Positions 1 to 9,960 of a stretch of 64,000 nucleotides of DNA are shown here, one piece after another. Position numbers and translations under genes: made by a program. Positions within the stretch are counted from its first letter, which is position 1. The number at the start of each line of letters is the position of its first letter. The stretch lies in NCBI GenBank assembly GCA_958295695.1, contig OY282363.1:1239156-1303155 (forward strand). Reading direction: 5' to 3'. The notes beneath the pieces are model-generated. The model ran no database searches. It was not told the origin of the DNA and saw only the letters and a list, made by a program, of their open reading frames with translations. This DNA comes from an uncultured Alphaproteobacteria bacterium (GTDB lineage Bacteria > Pseudomonadota > Alphaproteobacteria > SP197).

Positions 1-1
1 G

Positions 2-76
2 GTGCACCACGTCGACTGCGGCTACCACATCGTGGGCATGAAGAACCCGAAGGCCCCCGACATCTCGGTCGTCTGA
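2..76 (+). CDS. fabI: Enoyl-ACP reductase, C-terminal end (partial)
   Basis: The window opens inside a reading frame that gives the last 24 residues of a protein and stops at a TGA five bases before aroC. The tail contains [12 protein letters not shown] and ends PDISVV, which matches my memory of the C-terminus of alphaproteobacterial FabI, the NADH-dependent enoyl-ACP reductase of type II fatty-acid synthesis. Known context supports this, since fabI directly precedes aroC in many alphaproteobacteria. The catalytic Tyr/Lys region lies outside the window, so the call rests on the tail and the neighbour. Confidence 0.7.
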   Translation: MHHVDCGYHIVGMKNPKAPDISVV

Positions 77-81
77 CGGCG

Positions 82-1152
82 ATGGCCGGAAACAGCTTCG
101 GGCATCTCTTCCGGGTGACGACCTGGGGCGAAAGCCACGGCCCGGAGATCGGCTGCGTGGTCGACGGCGTGCCGCCGCGCATCCCGCTCGACGAGGCCGA
201 CATCCAGCACTGGATGGACCGCCGCAGGCCCGGCCAGTCGCGCTTCACGACCCAGCGCGGGGAGCCGGACCGCGTGAGGATCGTCTCGGGCCGGTTCGAG
301 GGCCGGACCACCGGCGCGCCGCTCGCGATGATCGTCGAGAACGTCGACCGGCGCCCGAAGGACTACGACGACATCGCGCGAACGTACCGTCCGGGCCATG
401 CCGATTTCACCTACGACGCCAAATACGGCGTCCGCGATTGGCGCGGCGGCGGCCGCTCGAGCGCGCGCGAGACGGCCATGCGCGTCGCCGCGGGCGCGGT
501 CGCGCGCAAGGTGCTGGGCGACGGGGTCGCGATCCGCGGCGCGGTGGTCCAGATCGGCCCCCATGCGGTCGAGCGCGACGGATGGGACTGGAACGAGGTC
601 GAGAACAATCCCTTCCGGTGCCCGGACAAGGCCATGGCCGAGCGGTGGGGGGCCTTCCTCGACGGCGTCCGCAAGCGGGGATCGTCCGCCGGCGCGGTGA
701 TCGAGGTCCGGGCGTCCGGCGCGCCCGTCGGCCTCGGCAGCCCGGTCTACGGCAAGCTCGACGCCGACCTTGCCGCGGCCATGATGTCGATCAACGCCGT
801 CAAGGGCGTGGAGGTCGGCGAGGGTTTCGCTCTCGCCGCCGAGCCCGGCGAAACGGCGGCAGACGAGATGGCGATGGGCGAGGACGGTCCCCGTTTCCTC
901 TCCAACAGGGCCGGCGGCGTCCTGGGCGGCATCTCGACGGGCCAGGACGTGATCGTCCGCTTCGTCGTCAAACCGACCAGCTCGATCCTCCACGAGCGCC
1001 GGACGGTCGACCGGGACGGCAACGAGACCGCGATCCGGGTCAAGGGGCGCCACGATCCCTGCGTCGGCATCCGCGCCGCGCCCGTGGGCGAGGCCATGAT
1101 GGCTTGCGTGCTCGCCGACCATCTGCTGCGCCACAGGGCCCAGTGCGGCTAG
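82..1152 (+). CDS. aroC: Chorismate synthase
   Basis: Converts 5-enolpyruvylshikimate 3-phosphate to chorismate, the last step of the shikimate pathway, in the cytoplasm with reduced FMN. All three family signatures are present: GESHG at residues 16-20, a GRSSARETA block near residue 125 and a GRHDPC block near residue 323. The length of 356 residues is normal for the short bacterial form. The ATG at 82 follows the fabI stop by five bases, so the two genes are probably cotranscribed. An antisense open frame runs through most of the gene but has no family features and is a high-GC shadow. Confidence 0.97.
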   Translation: MAGNSFGHLFRVTTWGESHGPEIGCVVDGVPPRIPLDEADIQHWMDRRRPGQSRFTTQRGEPDRVRIVSGRFEGRTTGAPLAMIVENVDRRPKDYDDIARTYRPGHADFTYDAKYGVRDWRGGGRSSARETAMRVAAGAVARKVLGDGVAIRGAVVQIGPHAVERDGWDWNEVENNPFRCPDKAMAERWGAFLDGVRKRGSSAGAVIEVRASGAPVGLGSPVYGKLDADLAAAMMSINAVKGVEVGEGFALAAEPGETAADEMAMGEDGPRFLSNRAGGVLGGISTGQDVIVRFVVKPTSSILHERRTVDRDGNETAIRVKGRHDPCVGIRAAPVGEAMMACVLADHLLRHRAQCG

Positions 1153-1438
1153 CCCGCGCCCGGGCCGCCGCGGCGACGGCCCTGCTTCTGGCGGCGACGG
1201 CCCGGGCGTCGGACGACGGCGCCGCCTCGCGCGGCCGGCCGACGGCGCGGCGGCGGACCTCTACCACGTTCGTTGCGCCAAGGGCGGCGCGGTGACCCAA
1301 GTCTACGAATACGTCCGGGTCTTCGTCTCCCGCGCGTCGTATCTCTCGGTCATCTACGCCGACGGCGCCCACGGGCACTACGCCGCGCTTCATGGCTTCG
1401 CGCGCGAGATCGCGCCGGCCGCCGAGGCCGGGGAGTAG
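1143..1438 (+). pseudogene. Small secreted protein gene, apparently frameshifted
   Basis: A GTG at 1143, overlapping the end of aroC, opens a frame whose first 22 residues look like a signal peptide: basic start, a run of Ala/Leu, and ARA before SDDG. That frame soon turns into Arg-rich nonsense and stops at 1295. A different frame from about 1235 to the TAG at 1438 reads as ordinary protein (ADLYHVRCAKGG, then about 45 more residues rich in Tyr, Val and Ala). Joining the two across one indel near 1220-1255 would give a secreted protein of about 98 residues. I do not recognise the family. A sequencing indel would explain it equally well. Confidence 0.45.
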
Positions 1439-2785
<1,347 letters not shown>

Positions 2786-2819
2786 GGCGGACCGCGGGAA
2801 CGGGGATGGCTGACGGGCC

Positions 2820-3683
2820 ATGCTGAAGACCGCGCTCTCCCTCGCCGGCGCGATCCAGCGTCTCGCCTTTCTGCTGTTCGCCGGAACCGCGATCGGGCTG
2901 ATGGTCCTGAGCCGCGTCGATCATCCCGCGATCTCGACCCTGCGCAGCCAGGCGGTCGACGTCCTGGCGCCGGTCATCGAGATCGTCTCCACGCCGATGG
3001 CGGCCGTGGACGCCGGCATCGCCCGGATCGACCGCTTCCTCGACGTCTACGACGAGAACGCGCGGTTGCGCGAAGAGAACGCGCGCCTGCTGCACTGGCA
3101 GGCCGCCGCCCGCCGGCTCGGGGCGGAGAATGAAGAGTTCCGCGGCTTGCTGTCGACCGTCGGCGAGCCGCGCGACGCCTTCATCACCGCGCGGATCATC
3201 GGCATATCGAGCAGCGCCTTCGTGCGCACGGCCCTGATCAACGCGGGTTCTCTCGACGGGGTGGATGTCGGTCAGGCCGTCGTCACCTCCCACGGCATGC
3301 TGGGGCGCATCGTCGATGTCGGACGGCGCAGCGCCCGCGTCCTGTTGCTGAACGATCTCAACAGCCGCGTGCCCGTCGCGGTCGAATCGAACCGTTCGCC
3401 CGCCATCGTCGCCGGCGACAATTCCGACACGCTATCGTTGCCGTTCGTCGCCGACGACGGGGCCGGGATCGCGATCGGCGAACGTCTCGTCACGTCGGGC
3501 GAGGGCGGTATGCTGCCTCCGGGCCTGCCGGTCGGAACCGTGACGCACTTCAAGGACGGCGTCTGGCAGGTCACGCCGTTCGTCGATCCGGCCCGGGCCG
3601 GACATGTCCGGGTTCTCGATTACGCCCTGCCCGGCCTCCTTCCGTCGACGCGGGCGGCCGCGGCGACGGGACAGCTCTGGTAA
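2820..3683 (+). CDS. mreC: Cell-shape determining protein MreC
   Basis: Bitopic membrane protein that links MreB filaments to the periplasmic wall-synthesis enzymes. It has one N-terminal membrane segment (about residues 13-35), then a coiled-coil stretch rich in Glu, Asn, Arg and Leu (about residues 78-110), then the beta-rich periplasmic domain. Its 287 residues are within the family range. It starts 34 bases after the mreB stop and its TAA overlaps the mreD ATG by one base, so it is translationally coupled to mreD. Confidence 0.95.
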   Translation: MLKTALSLAGAIQRLAFLLFAGTAIGLMVLSRVDHPAISTLRSQAVDVLAPVIEIVSTPMAAVDAGIARIDRFLDVYDENARLREENARLLHWQAAARRLGAENEEFRGLLSTVGEPRDAFITARIIGISSSAFVRTALINAGSLDGVDVGQAVVTSHGMLGRIVDVGRRSARVLLLNDLNSRVPVAVESNRSPAIVAGDNSDTLSLPFVADDGAGIAIGERLVTSGEGGMLPPGLPVGTVTHFKDGVWQVTPFVDPARAGHVRVLDYALPGLLPSTRAAAATGQLW

Positions 3684-4216
3684 TGGACGACTGGGCCCGC
3701 AAGCCGCTCCAAGGCCTCGCGTCGCTGGCCCCGTCGCTGACCGGCGCGCTGCTCGTGCTGGCGACCGCGACGCCGCTCTACATGGGACATGTCGGCGAGG
3801 TCGTGCCGCAGCTCGGCGTCGCCGCCGTCTTCTTCTGGACGGTCTACCGGCCCGACCTGATGACCTTCGGGGCGGCCTTCTCGATCGGCCTCGTCGCCGA
3901 CCTCGCGACGGGCGCGCCGCTGGGCATGTCGGCGCTGGTCCTGATCGTCCTGCGCCGTATCGTCCTGGCGCGGCGTCGCTTCTTCGTCGGCAGGCCGTTC
4001 CACGTCCTGTGGCTCGGCTTCGCGTTGTTCGCGTTTCCGGCGTCGCTGGCGGGCTGGCTGATCGCCTCGGTCTACCTGTTCGAGGGGCTCGACATCGTCC
4101 GCGTGGCGGTTCAGGCCGCCTTCACCGTCGTGGCGTTTCCTCCCACGGCCTGGCTGCTGGCGCGGTGCCAGATCCTGCTCCCCATGCCTCGCTCGCCGGC
4201 GTTCGGCCGGAGCTGA
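3683..4216 (+). CDS. mreD: Rod-shape determining membrane protein MreD
   Basis: A 177-residue polytopic inner-membrane protein with five to six hydrophobic segments, placed between mreC and the PBP2 gene as in most rod-shaped proteobacteria. Its ATG shares a base with the mreC stop (TAATG). MreD works with MreC to position the RodA-PBP2 synthase. Sequence conservation in this family is low, so the call rests on size, hydrophobicity and position. Confidence 0.93.
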   Translation: MDDWARKPLQGLASLAPSLTGALLVLATATPLYMGHVGEVVPQLGVAAVFFWTVYRPDLMTFGAAFSIGLVADLATGAPLGMSALVLIVLRRIVLARRRFFVGRPFHVLWLGFALFAFPASLAGWLIASVYLFEGLDIVRVAVQAAFTVVAFPPTAWLLARCQILLPMPRSPAFGRS

Positions 4217-4217
4217 C

Positions 4218-6077
4218 ATGCGGTGGGACATCGGACAGCGCAAGCAGTTCACCCGCCGCGCGCTGGTGCTGGCCGGCGGCAAGCTGCTGCTGGTCTCGGG
4301 CCTCGTCGCCAACCTCTACAAGCTGCAGGTGGTCGAGGCGTCGCGCTATCGCATCCTGGCCGACGACAACCGCATCAACATCCGGCTCCTTCCGCCCGAG
4401 AGAGGCCCGATCGTCGACCGTTTCGGCGAGGGCATGGCCGTCAACCGCCAGACCTACCAGCTCGTTCTGGTTTCCGAGCAGACCGACAGCGTGGCCGACA
4501 CGCTCGAGCGCATCGGCGCGCTGGTCGAGCTCTCCGAGCACGACATCCGCTGGGCGATCGAGGAAACCGGCCGTCGCGACGGTTTCGTGCCCGTCACCGT
4601 GCGGGAGGACCTCTCCTGGCGCGAGGTGGCGAGCATCGAGGTGAATCTCCCCGAGCTGCCCGGCGTGCTGATCGAGGCGAGCCAGAGCCGCTTCTACCCC
4701 TATGGCGCCCTGGCGGCGCATGTCACCGGCTACGTCGGCGCGGTGTCCGAGGCCGAGCTGACCGGCGACCGGCTGCTGGAGCTGCCGGGCTTCCGTACCG
4801 GCAAGAACGGCGTCGAGAAGGTCTTCGAGAAGGTCCTGCGCGGATCGGCCGGTCTGCGGAACGTCGAGGTCAACGCCTACGGACGGATCATCCGCGAGAT
4901 CTCCCGGGTCGAGGGGGCGTCGGGCTCCGAACTGCGGTTGACGATCGACATGGGGCTCCAGGCGTTCGCCGCCCGGCGGCTTCGCGGCCAAGCCGGCTCC
5001 ATCGTGGCGATGGACCTGCTCAACGGCGACGTGCTGACCCTGGTCTCCTCGCCCGGCTTCGATCCCAACGCCTTCTACTACGGTCTCGACGGCAGGGACT
5101 GGCGGACGCTGCTCAACGACCCGAGGGCGCCGCTCGTCAACAAGGCGGTCGCCGGCCAGTATCCGCCCGGCTCGATCTTCAAGATCGTCGTCGCGCTCGC
5201 CGCGCTGGAGGAGGGGATCGTCACGCCCGGGCGCACGTTCCACTGCCCCGGTCACTACACCCTGGGCGACCACACCTTCCACTGCTGGTCGCGCTGGGGT
5301 CACGGCGATGTCGGCATGGTCGACGCGCTCAAGCGCTCCTGCGACGTCTATTTCTACGAGGTGGCCAGGTTGTTGGGGATCGACAGGATCGCGGCGATGG
5401 CGGAGCGTCTGGGCTTCGGGACCGCGACCGGCGTCGAGCTCACCGGCGAACGCGCCGGCCTGGTTCCGACCGTGGCCTGGAAGGAAGCGGTTCACGGCGA
5501 GGCCTGGCTGGGCGGCGAGACGATCATCTCCGGCATCGGCCAGGGCTACCTGCTCGCGACGCCGGTCCAGCTCGCCATGGTGGTCGCGCGCGTCGGCAAC
5601 GGCGCCGTCAAGGTGACGCCGCGTCTGACCCGGCCCGCCGGCGCGCCGGACGTTCCGGTCTTCGATCCCCTCGGCGTGGCGTCCGGGCCGCTCGACATCG
5701 TGCGCGAGGGCATGGTCCGGGTCGTCAACGATCCCGAAGGCGGCACGGCCTACGGAGCGCGGATCGGGGACGAGGGCATGGAGATGGCCGGCAAGACCGC
5801 CACCGCCCAGGTGCGCCGGATCACGAAGGCCGAACGCGAGGCGGGTCTCGACGACGACGACATCCCCTGGAACCGGCGCGACCACGCCCTGTTCGTCGCC
5901 TATGCGCCGCTTCATGCGCCGCGCTACGCCTGCGCCGTGGTGATCGACCACGGCGGCGGCGGCTCGACCGCGGCCGCCCCCGTCGCCCGCGATGTCCTGC
6001 GCGAGGCCCAGAGGCGCGCCTCGGTGCGCTGGCCCGCGGGCGCCGACGGCGGTTTCGATCCGGTGCGGAACGCCTGA
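4218..6077 (+). CDS. mrdA: Penicillin-binding protein 2 (elongasome transpeptidase)
   Basis: Class B transpeptidase that cross-links lateral-wall peptidoglycan with RodA. It has an N-terminal membrane anchor (about residues 14-36), a dimerisation/pedestal domain up to about residue 230, and a transpeptidase domain. The acyl-enzyme serine lies in PPGSIFK (Ser319, Lys322), the second motif is SCD at 374-376, and the third motif is GKTATAQ with Lys526. The third motif therefore reads K-T-A rather than the usual K-T-G or K-S-G, which is a mild oddity. One base separates it from mreD and two from rodA. Its 619 residues are normal. Confidence 0.96.
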   Translation: MRWDIGQRKQFTRRALVLAGGKLLLVSGLVANLYKLQVVEASRYRILADDNRINIRLLPPERGPIVDRFGEGMAVNRQTYQLVLVSEQTDSVADTLERIGALVELSEHDIRWAIEETGRRDGFVPVTVREDLSWREVASIEVNLPELPGVLIEASQSRFYPYGALAAHVTGYVGAVSEAELTGDRLLELPGFRTGKNGVEKVFEKVLRGSAGLRNVEVNAYGRIIREISRVEGASGSELRLTIDMGLQAFAARRLRGQAGSIVAMDLLNGDVLTLVSSPGFDPNAFYYGLDGRDWRTLLNDPRAPLVNKAVAGQYPPGSIFKIVVALAALEEGIVTPGRTFHCPGHYTLGDHTFHCWSRWGHGDVGMVDALKRSCDVYFYEVARLLGIDRIAAMAERLGFGTATGVELTGERAGLVPTVAWKEAVHGEAWLGGETIISGIGQGYLLATPVQLAMVVARVGNGAVKVTPRLTRPAGAPDVPVFDPLGVASGPLDIVREGMVRVVNDPEGGTAYGARIGDEGMEMAGKTATAQVRRITKAEREAGLDDDDIPWNRRDHALFVAYAPLHAPRYACAVVIDHGGGGSTAAAPVARDVLREAQRRASVRWPAGADGGFDPVRNA

Positions 6078-6079
6078 CG

Positions 6080-7246
6080 ATGGCCGTCTGGCGGCGGCAT
6101 TTCGGACCGGACGGCCCGACCGTGGGACGAAAGCTCGGCGACATGAGCTGGGGGCTTGTGGCGCTCGTCCTGCTCACGGCGGGTCTGGGTTTCGCGATGC
6201 TCTATTCGGCCGCCGGCGGCGATATGCGGCCCTGGGCCATGGCCCAGACGATACGCTTCGTCCTGGGTCTCGCCCTGATGATAACGATCGCCCTGGTCGA
6301 TATCCGTCTGCTCCATCGCGTCTCCTACGTCGCCTATGGGGCGGCGTTGCTCCTGCTCGTCGCGGTGGATCTCAAGGGCAGCATCGGCATGGGCGCCCAG
6401 CGCTGGATCGCGATCGACCTGCCCGGCTTGCGCTTCCAGCTCCAGCCGTCGGAGATCATGAAGATCGCGCTGGTCCTGGCGTTGGCGCGCTACTTCCACG
6501 GCCTCCCGCCCGAGCGGACGGGCAAGTGGACCGGCCTGCTCGCGCCCCTCGCCCTGATCGCGGCGCCCGTCGCGCTGGTCCTGCGTCAGCCCGATTTCGG
6601 CACGGCGGCGCTGATCGTGGCGGGTGGCGTCGCCGTGATGTTCCTGGCCGGAATCGCCTTGCGCTGGTTCGCCGGCGGTCTCGCCGTGGCCTTGGTTTCG
6701 CTTCCGGCGGTCTGGGTTTCGCTCCACGGCTATCAGAAGGAGCGCCTGCTGACGTTCCTGGACCCGTCCCGGGACCCGCTGGGCGCGGGCTGGAACATCA
6801 CGCAATCCAAGATCGCGCTGGGTTCGGGCGGCGTCTTCGGCAAGGGTTTCCTGGAAGGTACGCAGTCCCATCTGCATTTCCTGCCCGAGAGGCACACCGA
6901 CTTCATCTTCACCATGCTCGCCGAGGAGCTCGGCATGGCGGGCGCGCTGCTGCTGATCCTGCTCTACCTCTCCATCGTGGCCTACGGCTTCGGCGTCGCG
7001 GTCAGGAGCGGCAGCCAGTTCGGGCGCCTTCTGGCCATGGGCGTGGCGTTCGCCTTCTTCCTCTACGTCTTCGTCAACATCGCCATGGTGACGGGCCTGA
7101 TCCCGGTCGTCGGCGTGCCCCTGCCGCTCGTCTCCTACGGCGGCACGGCCATGCTGACGCTGATGGCGGGCTTCGGCCTTCTCGCCAGCGTCCACGTTCA
7201 CCGCGACGTTCCCGTCGCGCGCCAGTCCGGCGGCGGTCCGCTATAG
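6080..7246 (+). CDS. rodA: RodA, SEDS-family peptidoglycan glycosyltransferase
   Basis: Integral membrane glycan polymerase of the elongasome, partner of PBP2. I place the start at the ATG at 6080, two bases after the mrdA stop, giving 388 residues beginning MAVWRRHF; the frame is open much further upstream only because it shadows mrdA. About ten membrane segments are visible. The family blocks are present: QPSE before a basic loop, a QPDFG motif, a loop with ALGSGG and FLPERHTDFIF, and a C-terminal PLVSYGGT. Confidence 0.96.
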   Translation: MAVWRRHFGPDGPTVGRKLGDMSWGLVALVLLTAGLGFAMLYSAAGGDMRPWAMAQTIRFVLGLALMITIALVDIRLLHRVSYVAYGAALLLLVAVDLKGSIGMGAQRWIAIDLPGLRFQLQPSEIMKIALVLALARYFHGLPPERTGKWTGLLAPLALIAAPVALVLRQPDFGTAALIVAGGVAVMFLAGIALRWFAGGLAVALVSLPAVWVSLHGYQKERLLTFLDPSRDPLGAGWNITQSKIALGSGGVFGKGFLEGTQSHLHFLPERHTDFIFTMLAEELGMAGALLLILLYLSIVAYGFGVAVRSGSQFGRLLAMGVAFAFFLYVFVNIAMVTGLIPVVGVPLPLVSYGGTAMLTLMAGFGLLASVHVHRDVPVARQSGGGPL

Positions 7247-7309
7247 CGGACCCCGAGCGAACCCCGCGTCCCAGGGCCATCGCACCGGGGATTCGGACGG
7301 CTCGCTCTG

Positions 7310-7380
7310 CCCCTTCCCGAGTAGATCAGAAGCGCCGTATCGAGGGACGCTCCTTCGATGTGCTCGGGGTGGGGGAGGGG
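7310..7380. repeat. Partial copies of the palindromic intergenic repeat
   Basis: This stretch carries two half-elements of the repeat family seen in full at 10552-10661. The first half reads CCCTTCCCGAGTAG and then GCGCCGTATCGAGGGA. The second, in the opposite sense, reads CCTTCGAT and then CTCGGGGTGGGGGAGGG. The two halves are back to back rather than forming the usual hairpin with the conserved loop, so this looks like a rearranged or decayed copy between rodA and tRNA-Lys. Confidence 0.5.
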
Positions 7381-7430
7381 TGGGATCCCGGCCGAACGCA
7401 AGGGTCTCGGGCCGCGCGGCACGCGCCGTA

Positions 7431-7459
7431 TCGACAGACCGCAGCCTGTCTGTTATAGG
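7431..7459 (+). promoter_or_regulatory. Sigma-70-type promoter of tRNA-Lys
   Basis: TCGACA (7431-7436) and TATAGG (7454-7459) are separated by exactly 17 bases and lie 15 bases before the tRNA. They match the -35 and -10 consensus at 5/6 and 4/6 positions. Position and spacing fit a housekeeping promoter for the tRNA. Confidence 0.6.
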
Positions 7460-7474
7460 CGCGTCCCCTCGCGT

Positions 7475-7550
<76 letters not shown>

Positions 7551-7777
7551 CATTTTCCCGACAAAACCGGTCGGCCAGGGGAATCGAGACGGAACGCCGC
7601 GAAGGCCCGAGTCCCACGTCGCGGGCAAGCGTCGGCATGTATCCGCGAATCGACGCTTGACGGCCCGCGCTCTCTGTCCCCAGGTTTGCGCCGTGCGGGC
7701 CGCGACACATGCGCCGCCGCGTCCGGTCGAGTCCTGTCCCGTCGGGTCATGACACACACCATCGCAGGGAACCGCCC

Positions 7778-7951
7778 ATGGAAACGTCGGACTGGATCAC
7801 CCTCGCCGGCGTCGCCGCGATTCTGGCGTTCCTCCGGTCCCTGCGCTGGGACATGCGCGGCCTGTCGGATCGCGTCGCACGGCTCGAAGGCTTGATCGAA
7901 GGCTTGTGCGACAGCATCACCGGACGCGCCAATCGGGGGACGCCGCGATGA
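7778..7951 (+). CDS. Small membrane-anchored coiled-coil protein
   Basis: A 57-residue protein starting METSDWITLAG. It has one hydrophobic segment (about residues 7-22), a basic stretch, then a short amphipathic helix with RVARLEGLIEGL. I recall small uncharacterised proteins with this layout, a DWITL start and an RVARLEG helix, in many alphaproteobacteria, but no function is known to me. The internal ATG at 7778 is preferred over an upstream one because AGGGAA lies 7-12 bases before it and the peptide upstream is Arg/His-rich noise. The product is probably anchored in the inner membrane. Confidence 0.6.
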   Translation: METSDWITLAGVAAILAFLRSLRWDMRGLSDRVARLEGLIEGLCDSITGRANRGTPR

Positions 7952-8092
7952 CGGCCGCGCTCCCCGTCTCCGTCGTCGCGTGCGGTCGCCTCGCCCTCGG
8001 CGTCGAGACGGGCTTCCGGGACTTCTAGCCCGAAGCCGCCGGTTCTTCGCCACACCGCCCCGTTTCCCCAAATCCGCCGGATCCGTGACCTA

Positions 8093-9016
8093 ATGCGCCC
8101 GCTCCGCCTCGGGACCCGCGGCAGCAGGCTGGCGTTGCGGCAAGCGTCCGCCGTCCGCGAGGCGCTCGTCGCGGCGCATCCCGGCGCGCCGGAGCCGGAG
8201 ATCGTCGTCGTCGAGACCGTCGGAGACCGGGTCCGCGACCGGCCGCTCGCGGAGATCGGCGGCAAGGGGCTCTTCACGAAGGCGCTCGACGCCGCGCTGC
8301 TCGACGGCCGCATCGACGCCGCCGCGCATTCCGCGAAGGATGTGGAGACCCGGTTGCCGGACGGCGTGGCCCTGGCGTCGTTCCTTCCGCGCGGGGACCC
8401 CCGCGAGGCGCTCCTATCGCCCGTCGCGTCCTCCCTCGCGGACCTGCCCGCCGGCGCCCGCGTCGGGACGGCGTCGGTCCGCCGCCGCGCGCAGCTCCTG
8501 TCGGTCAGGCCCGATTTCGAGATCGTCATGCTGCGCGGCAACGTCGACACGAGGATCGAGACGCTCGCGGCGGGCGCCATGGAGGCCACGGTCCTCGCCT
8601 TCGCCGGTCTCAAGCGGCTGGGCCGGGTTCGCGAGGCCGCCGCCGTCCTCGAGCCCGAGGCGATGCTGCCCGCGGCGGGCCAGGGCGCCGTCGCCATCGC
8701 CTGCCGCGCCGCCGACGGCGAGACCGTCCGGCGCCTCGCCGCCATCGACCATCCGGCGACGCGGGCCGAGGTCGAGGCCGAGCGCGCCGTCCTCGCTCGT
8801 CTCGACGGATCCTGCCGCACGCCCATCGCGGCGCTCGCGCGGGCCGACGGGGACCGGCTGGGCCTGACGGCCATGGTGCTGTCCGCCGACGGCGCAAGGC
8901 GCGTCGCTTGGTCGGCGACGGGCCCGGCCGACGACCCCGCGGCGCTGGGCGCCGGAGTGGGCGAGGTCCTGGTCGGGCGCGGCGCGGGCGGCCTGCTGGA
9001 GCGGGTCCGCCCTTGA
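8093..9016 (+). CDS. hemC: Hydroxymethylbilane synthase (porphobilinogen deaminase)
   Basis: Joins four porphobilinogen molecules into hydroxymethylbilane, the linear tetrapyrrole precursor of heme. The N-terminus LRLGTRGSRLALRQA is diagnostic. The dipyrromethane cofactor is carried by a cysteine, seen here as Cys241 in LDGSCRTPIAA. The conserved HSAKDVET block near residue 80 and GAVAIACR near residue 200 are also present. Its 307 residues are normal. It appears to be a single-gene unit; the next gene is convergent. Confidence 0.97.
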   Translation: MRPLRLGTRGSRLALRQASAVREALVAAHPGAPEPEIVVVETVGDRVRDRPLAEIGGKGLFTKALDAALLDGRIDAAAHSAKDVETRLPDGVALASFLPRGDPREALLSPVASSLADLPAGARVGTASVRRRAQLLSVRPDFEIVMLRGNVDTRIETLAAGAMEATVLAFAGLKRLGRVREAAAVLEPEAMLPAAGQGAVAIACRAADGETVRRLAAIDHPATRAEVEAERAVLARLDGSCRTPIAALARADGDRLGLTAMVLSADGARRVAWSATGPADDPAALGAGVGEVLVGRGAGGLLERVRP

Positions 9017-9032
9017 CGGGCCCGCCGCGTTC

Positions 9033-9875
9033 TCAGCCCGGGCCTTCCTCGAAGCGCGGAAGGTCGCCGGTGATCTCGTGCCATCCGGCCTTGTAGGCCG
9101 TGAAGATGTGGTCGCGGGGCTTGACGCCGGGATCGTCGTCGAGCCCGCCCATCGGCACGATGGCGACGCCGCGTTCCGGGTCCCGGCGAGGCATGGGCGA
9201 GCCGCAGGTCTTGCAGAAGACCTGCGTGAAGTATCTCGCCCCGGGCGGCTTGAAGCTGCGGAGGTTGTCGGCCCCCTTCTCGAAGGCGACGCCGTCGAGG
9301 GAGGTGAAGGCGTTGCTGGCGTACGCGGCGGCGCGCGCCCGGCGGCAGCGCGAGCAGTGGCAGTAGTGCGCCTCCGTGAACGGCGCCGTCACGCGGTACG
9401 CGACGGCGCCGCACAGGCAGCTTCCGCGCGCCGCGCCGTCCGGCTCGAGCGGCGGGTCCTTGTCGGGTACGCTGGGAAGGCCGGTTTCGAGGGGATAGGC
9501 GTCGTGGCGCGGCAGATGTCCGGTCAGGTCGTGCCAGGGCGCGTTGTCCACGACGAAGATGTCGAAGTCCGAGCCGCGTCCGTCGTCGTGGCAGCCGCCC
9601 GGTGCCACCCAGGTCTCGCCGTCGTCGGCGGCGTAGGGCACGACCGAGCCGCAGACGTCGCAGGACGCGCGGGTCAGGACGTCGGATGAGCGGTAGAACC
9701 GGATGAGGTCCGCGCCGCCCGCGATCCGGATCCGGTCCGCCTTGAAGAACCAGTAGGTTCCGAACGCCGTGCCGTGCGCCTTCCGGCACATCTTGCAGTG
9801 GCAGTTGAAGGCGTAGAACGGCTCCGCCGACAGCTCCCACGTCACGCCGCCGCAAAGGCAGCCCCCCTTGTTCAT
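9033..9875 (-). CDS. Tandem GFA (CENP-V/GFA) domain protein
   Basis: A 280-residue protein made of two consecutive zinc-binding GFA domains. Domain 1 has CLCGGV at the N-terminus, CHCKMC near residue 26 and CDVCGS near residue 72. Domain 2 repeats the pattern with CLCGAV near residue 150, CHCSRC near 170 and CKTCGSPMP near 220. Single-domain relatives are annotated as glutathione-dependent formaldehyde-activating enzymes, a function questioned for most members. A fused pair is less common. It lies 85 bases downstream of a hotdog thioesterase on the same strand and may share its transcript. The substrate is unknown. Confidence 0.85.
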   Translation of the reverse strand: MNKGGCLCGGVTWELSAEPFYAFNCHCKMCRKAHGTAFGTYWFFKADRIRIAGGADLIRFYRSSDVLTRASCDVCGSVVPYAADDGETWVAPGGCHDDGRGSDFDIFVVDNAPWHDLTGHLPRHDAYPLETGLPSVPDKDPPLEPDGAARGSCLCGAVAYRVTAPFTEAHYCHCSRCRRARAAAYASNAFTSLDGVAFEKGADNLRSFKPPGARYFTQVFCKTCGSPMPRRDPERGVAIVPMGGLDDDPGVKPRDHIFTAYKAGWHEITGDLPRFEEGPG

Positions 9876-9960
9876 GCCCGGCCTCCCTCGGTGGTGGCGG
9901 CCCGGAGCGCGCGGACCGCGAAGCGGCCGCAGGATACACGAAGGCGGCCCGGATGCACGT

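Noticed and set aside
22..1134. Long open frame antisense to aroC, and similar long antisense frames opposite mreB, mrdA, hyuA, glnA and most other genes
   Set aside because: These are artefacts of high GC and strong third-position bias. They have Arg/Ala/His/Asp-rich composition and no domains, while the opposite strand carries full family signatures.
7948..8028. Tiny ORF of 26 codons overlapping the stop of the small membrane protein gene (MTAALPVSVV)
   Set aside because: The ATGA overlap is suggestive, but the peptide is too short to judge, has no recognisable features, and the frame could be chance.
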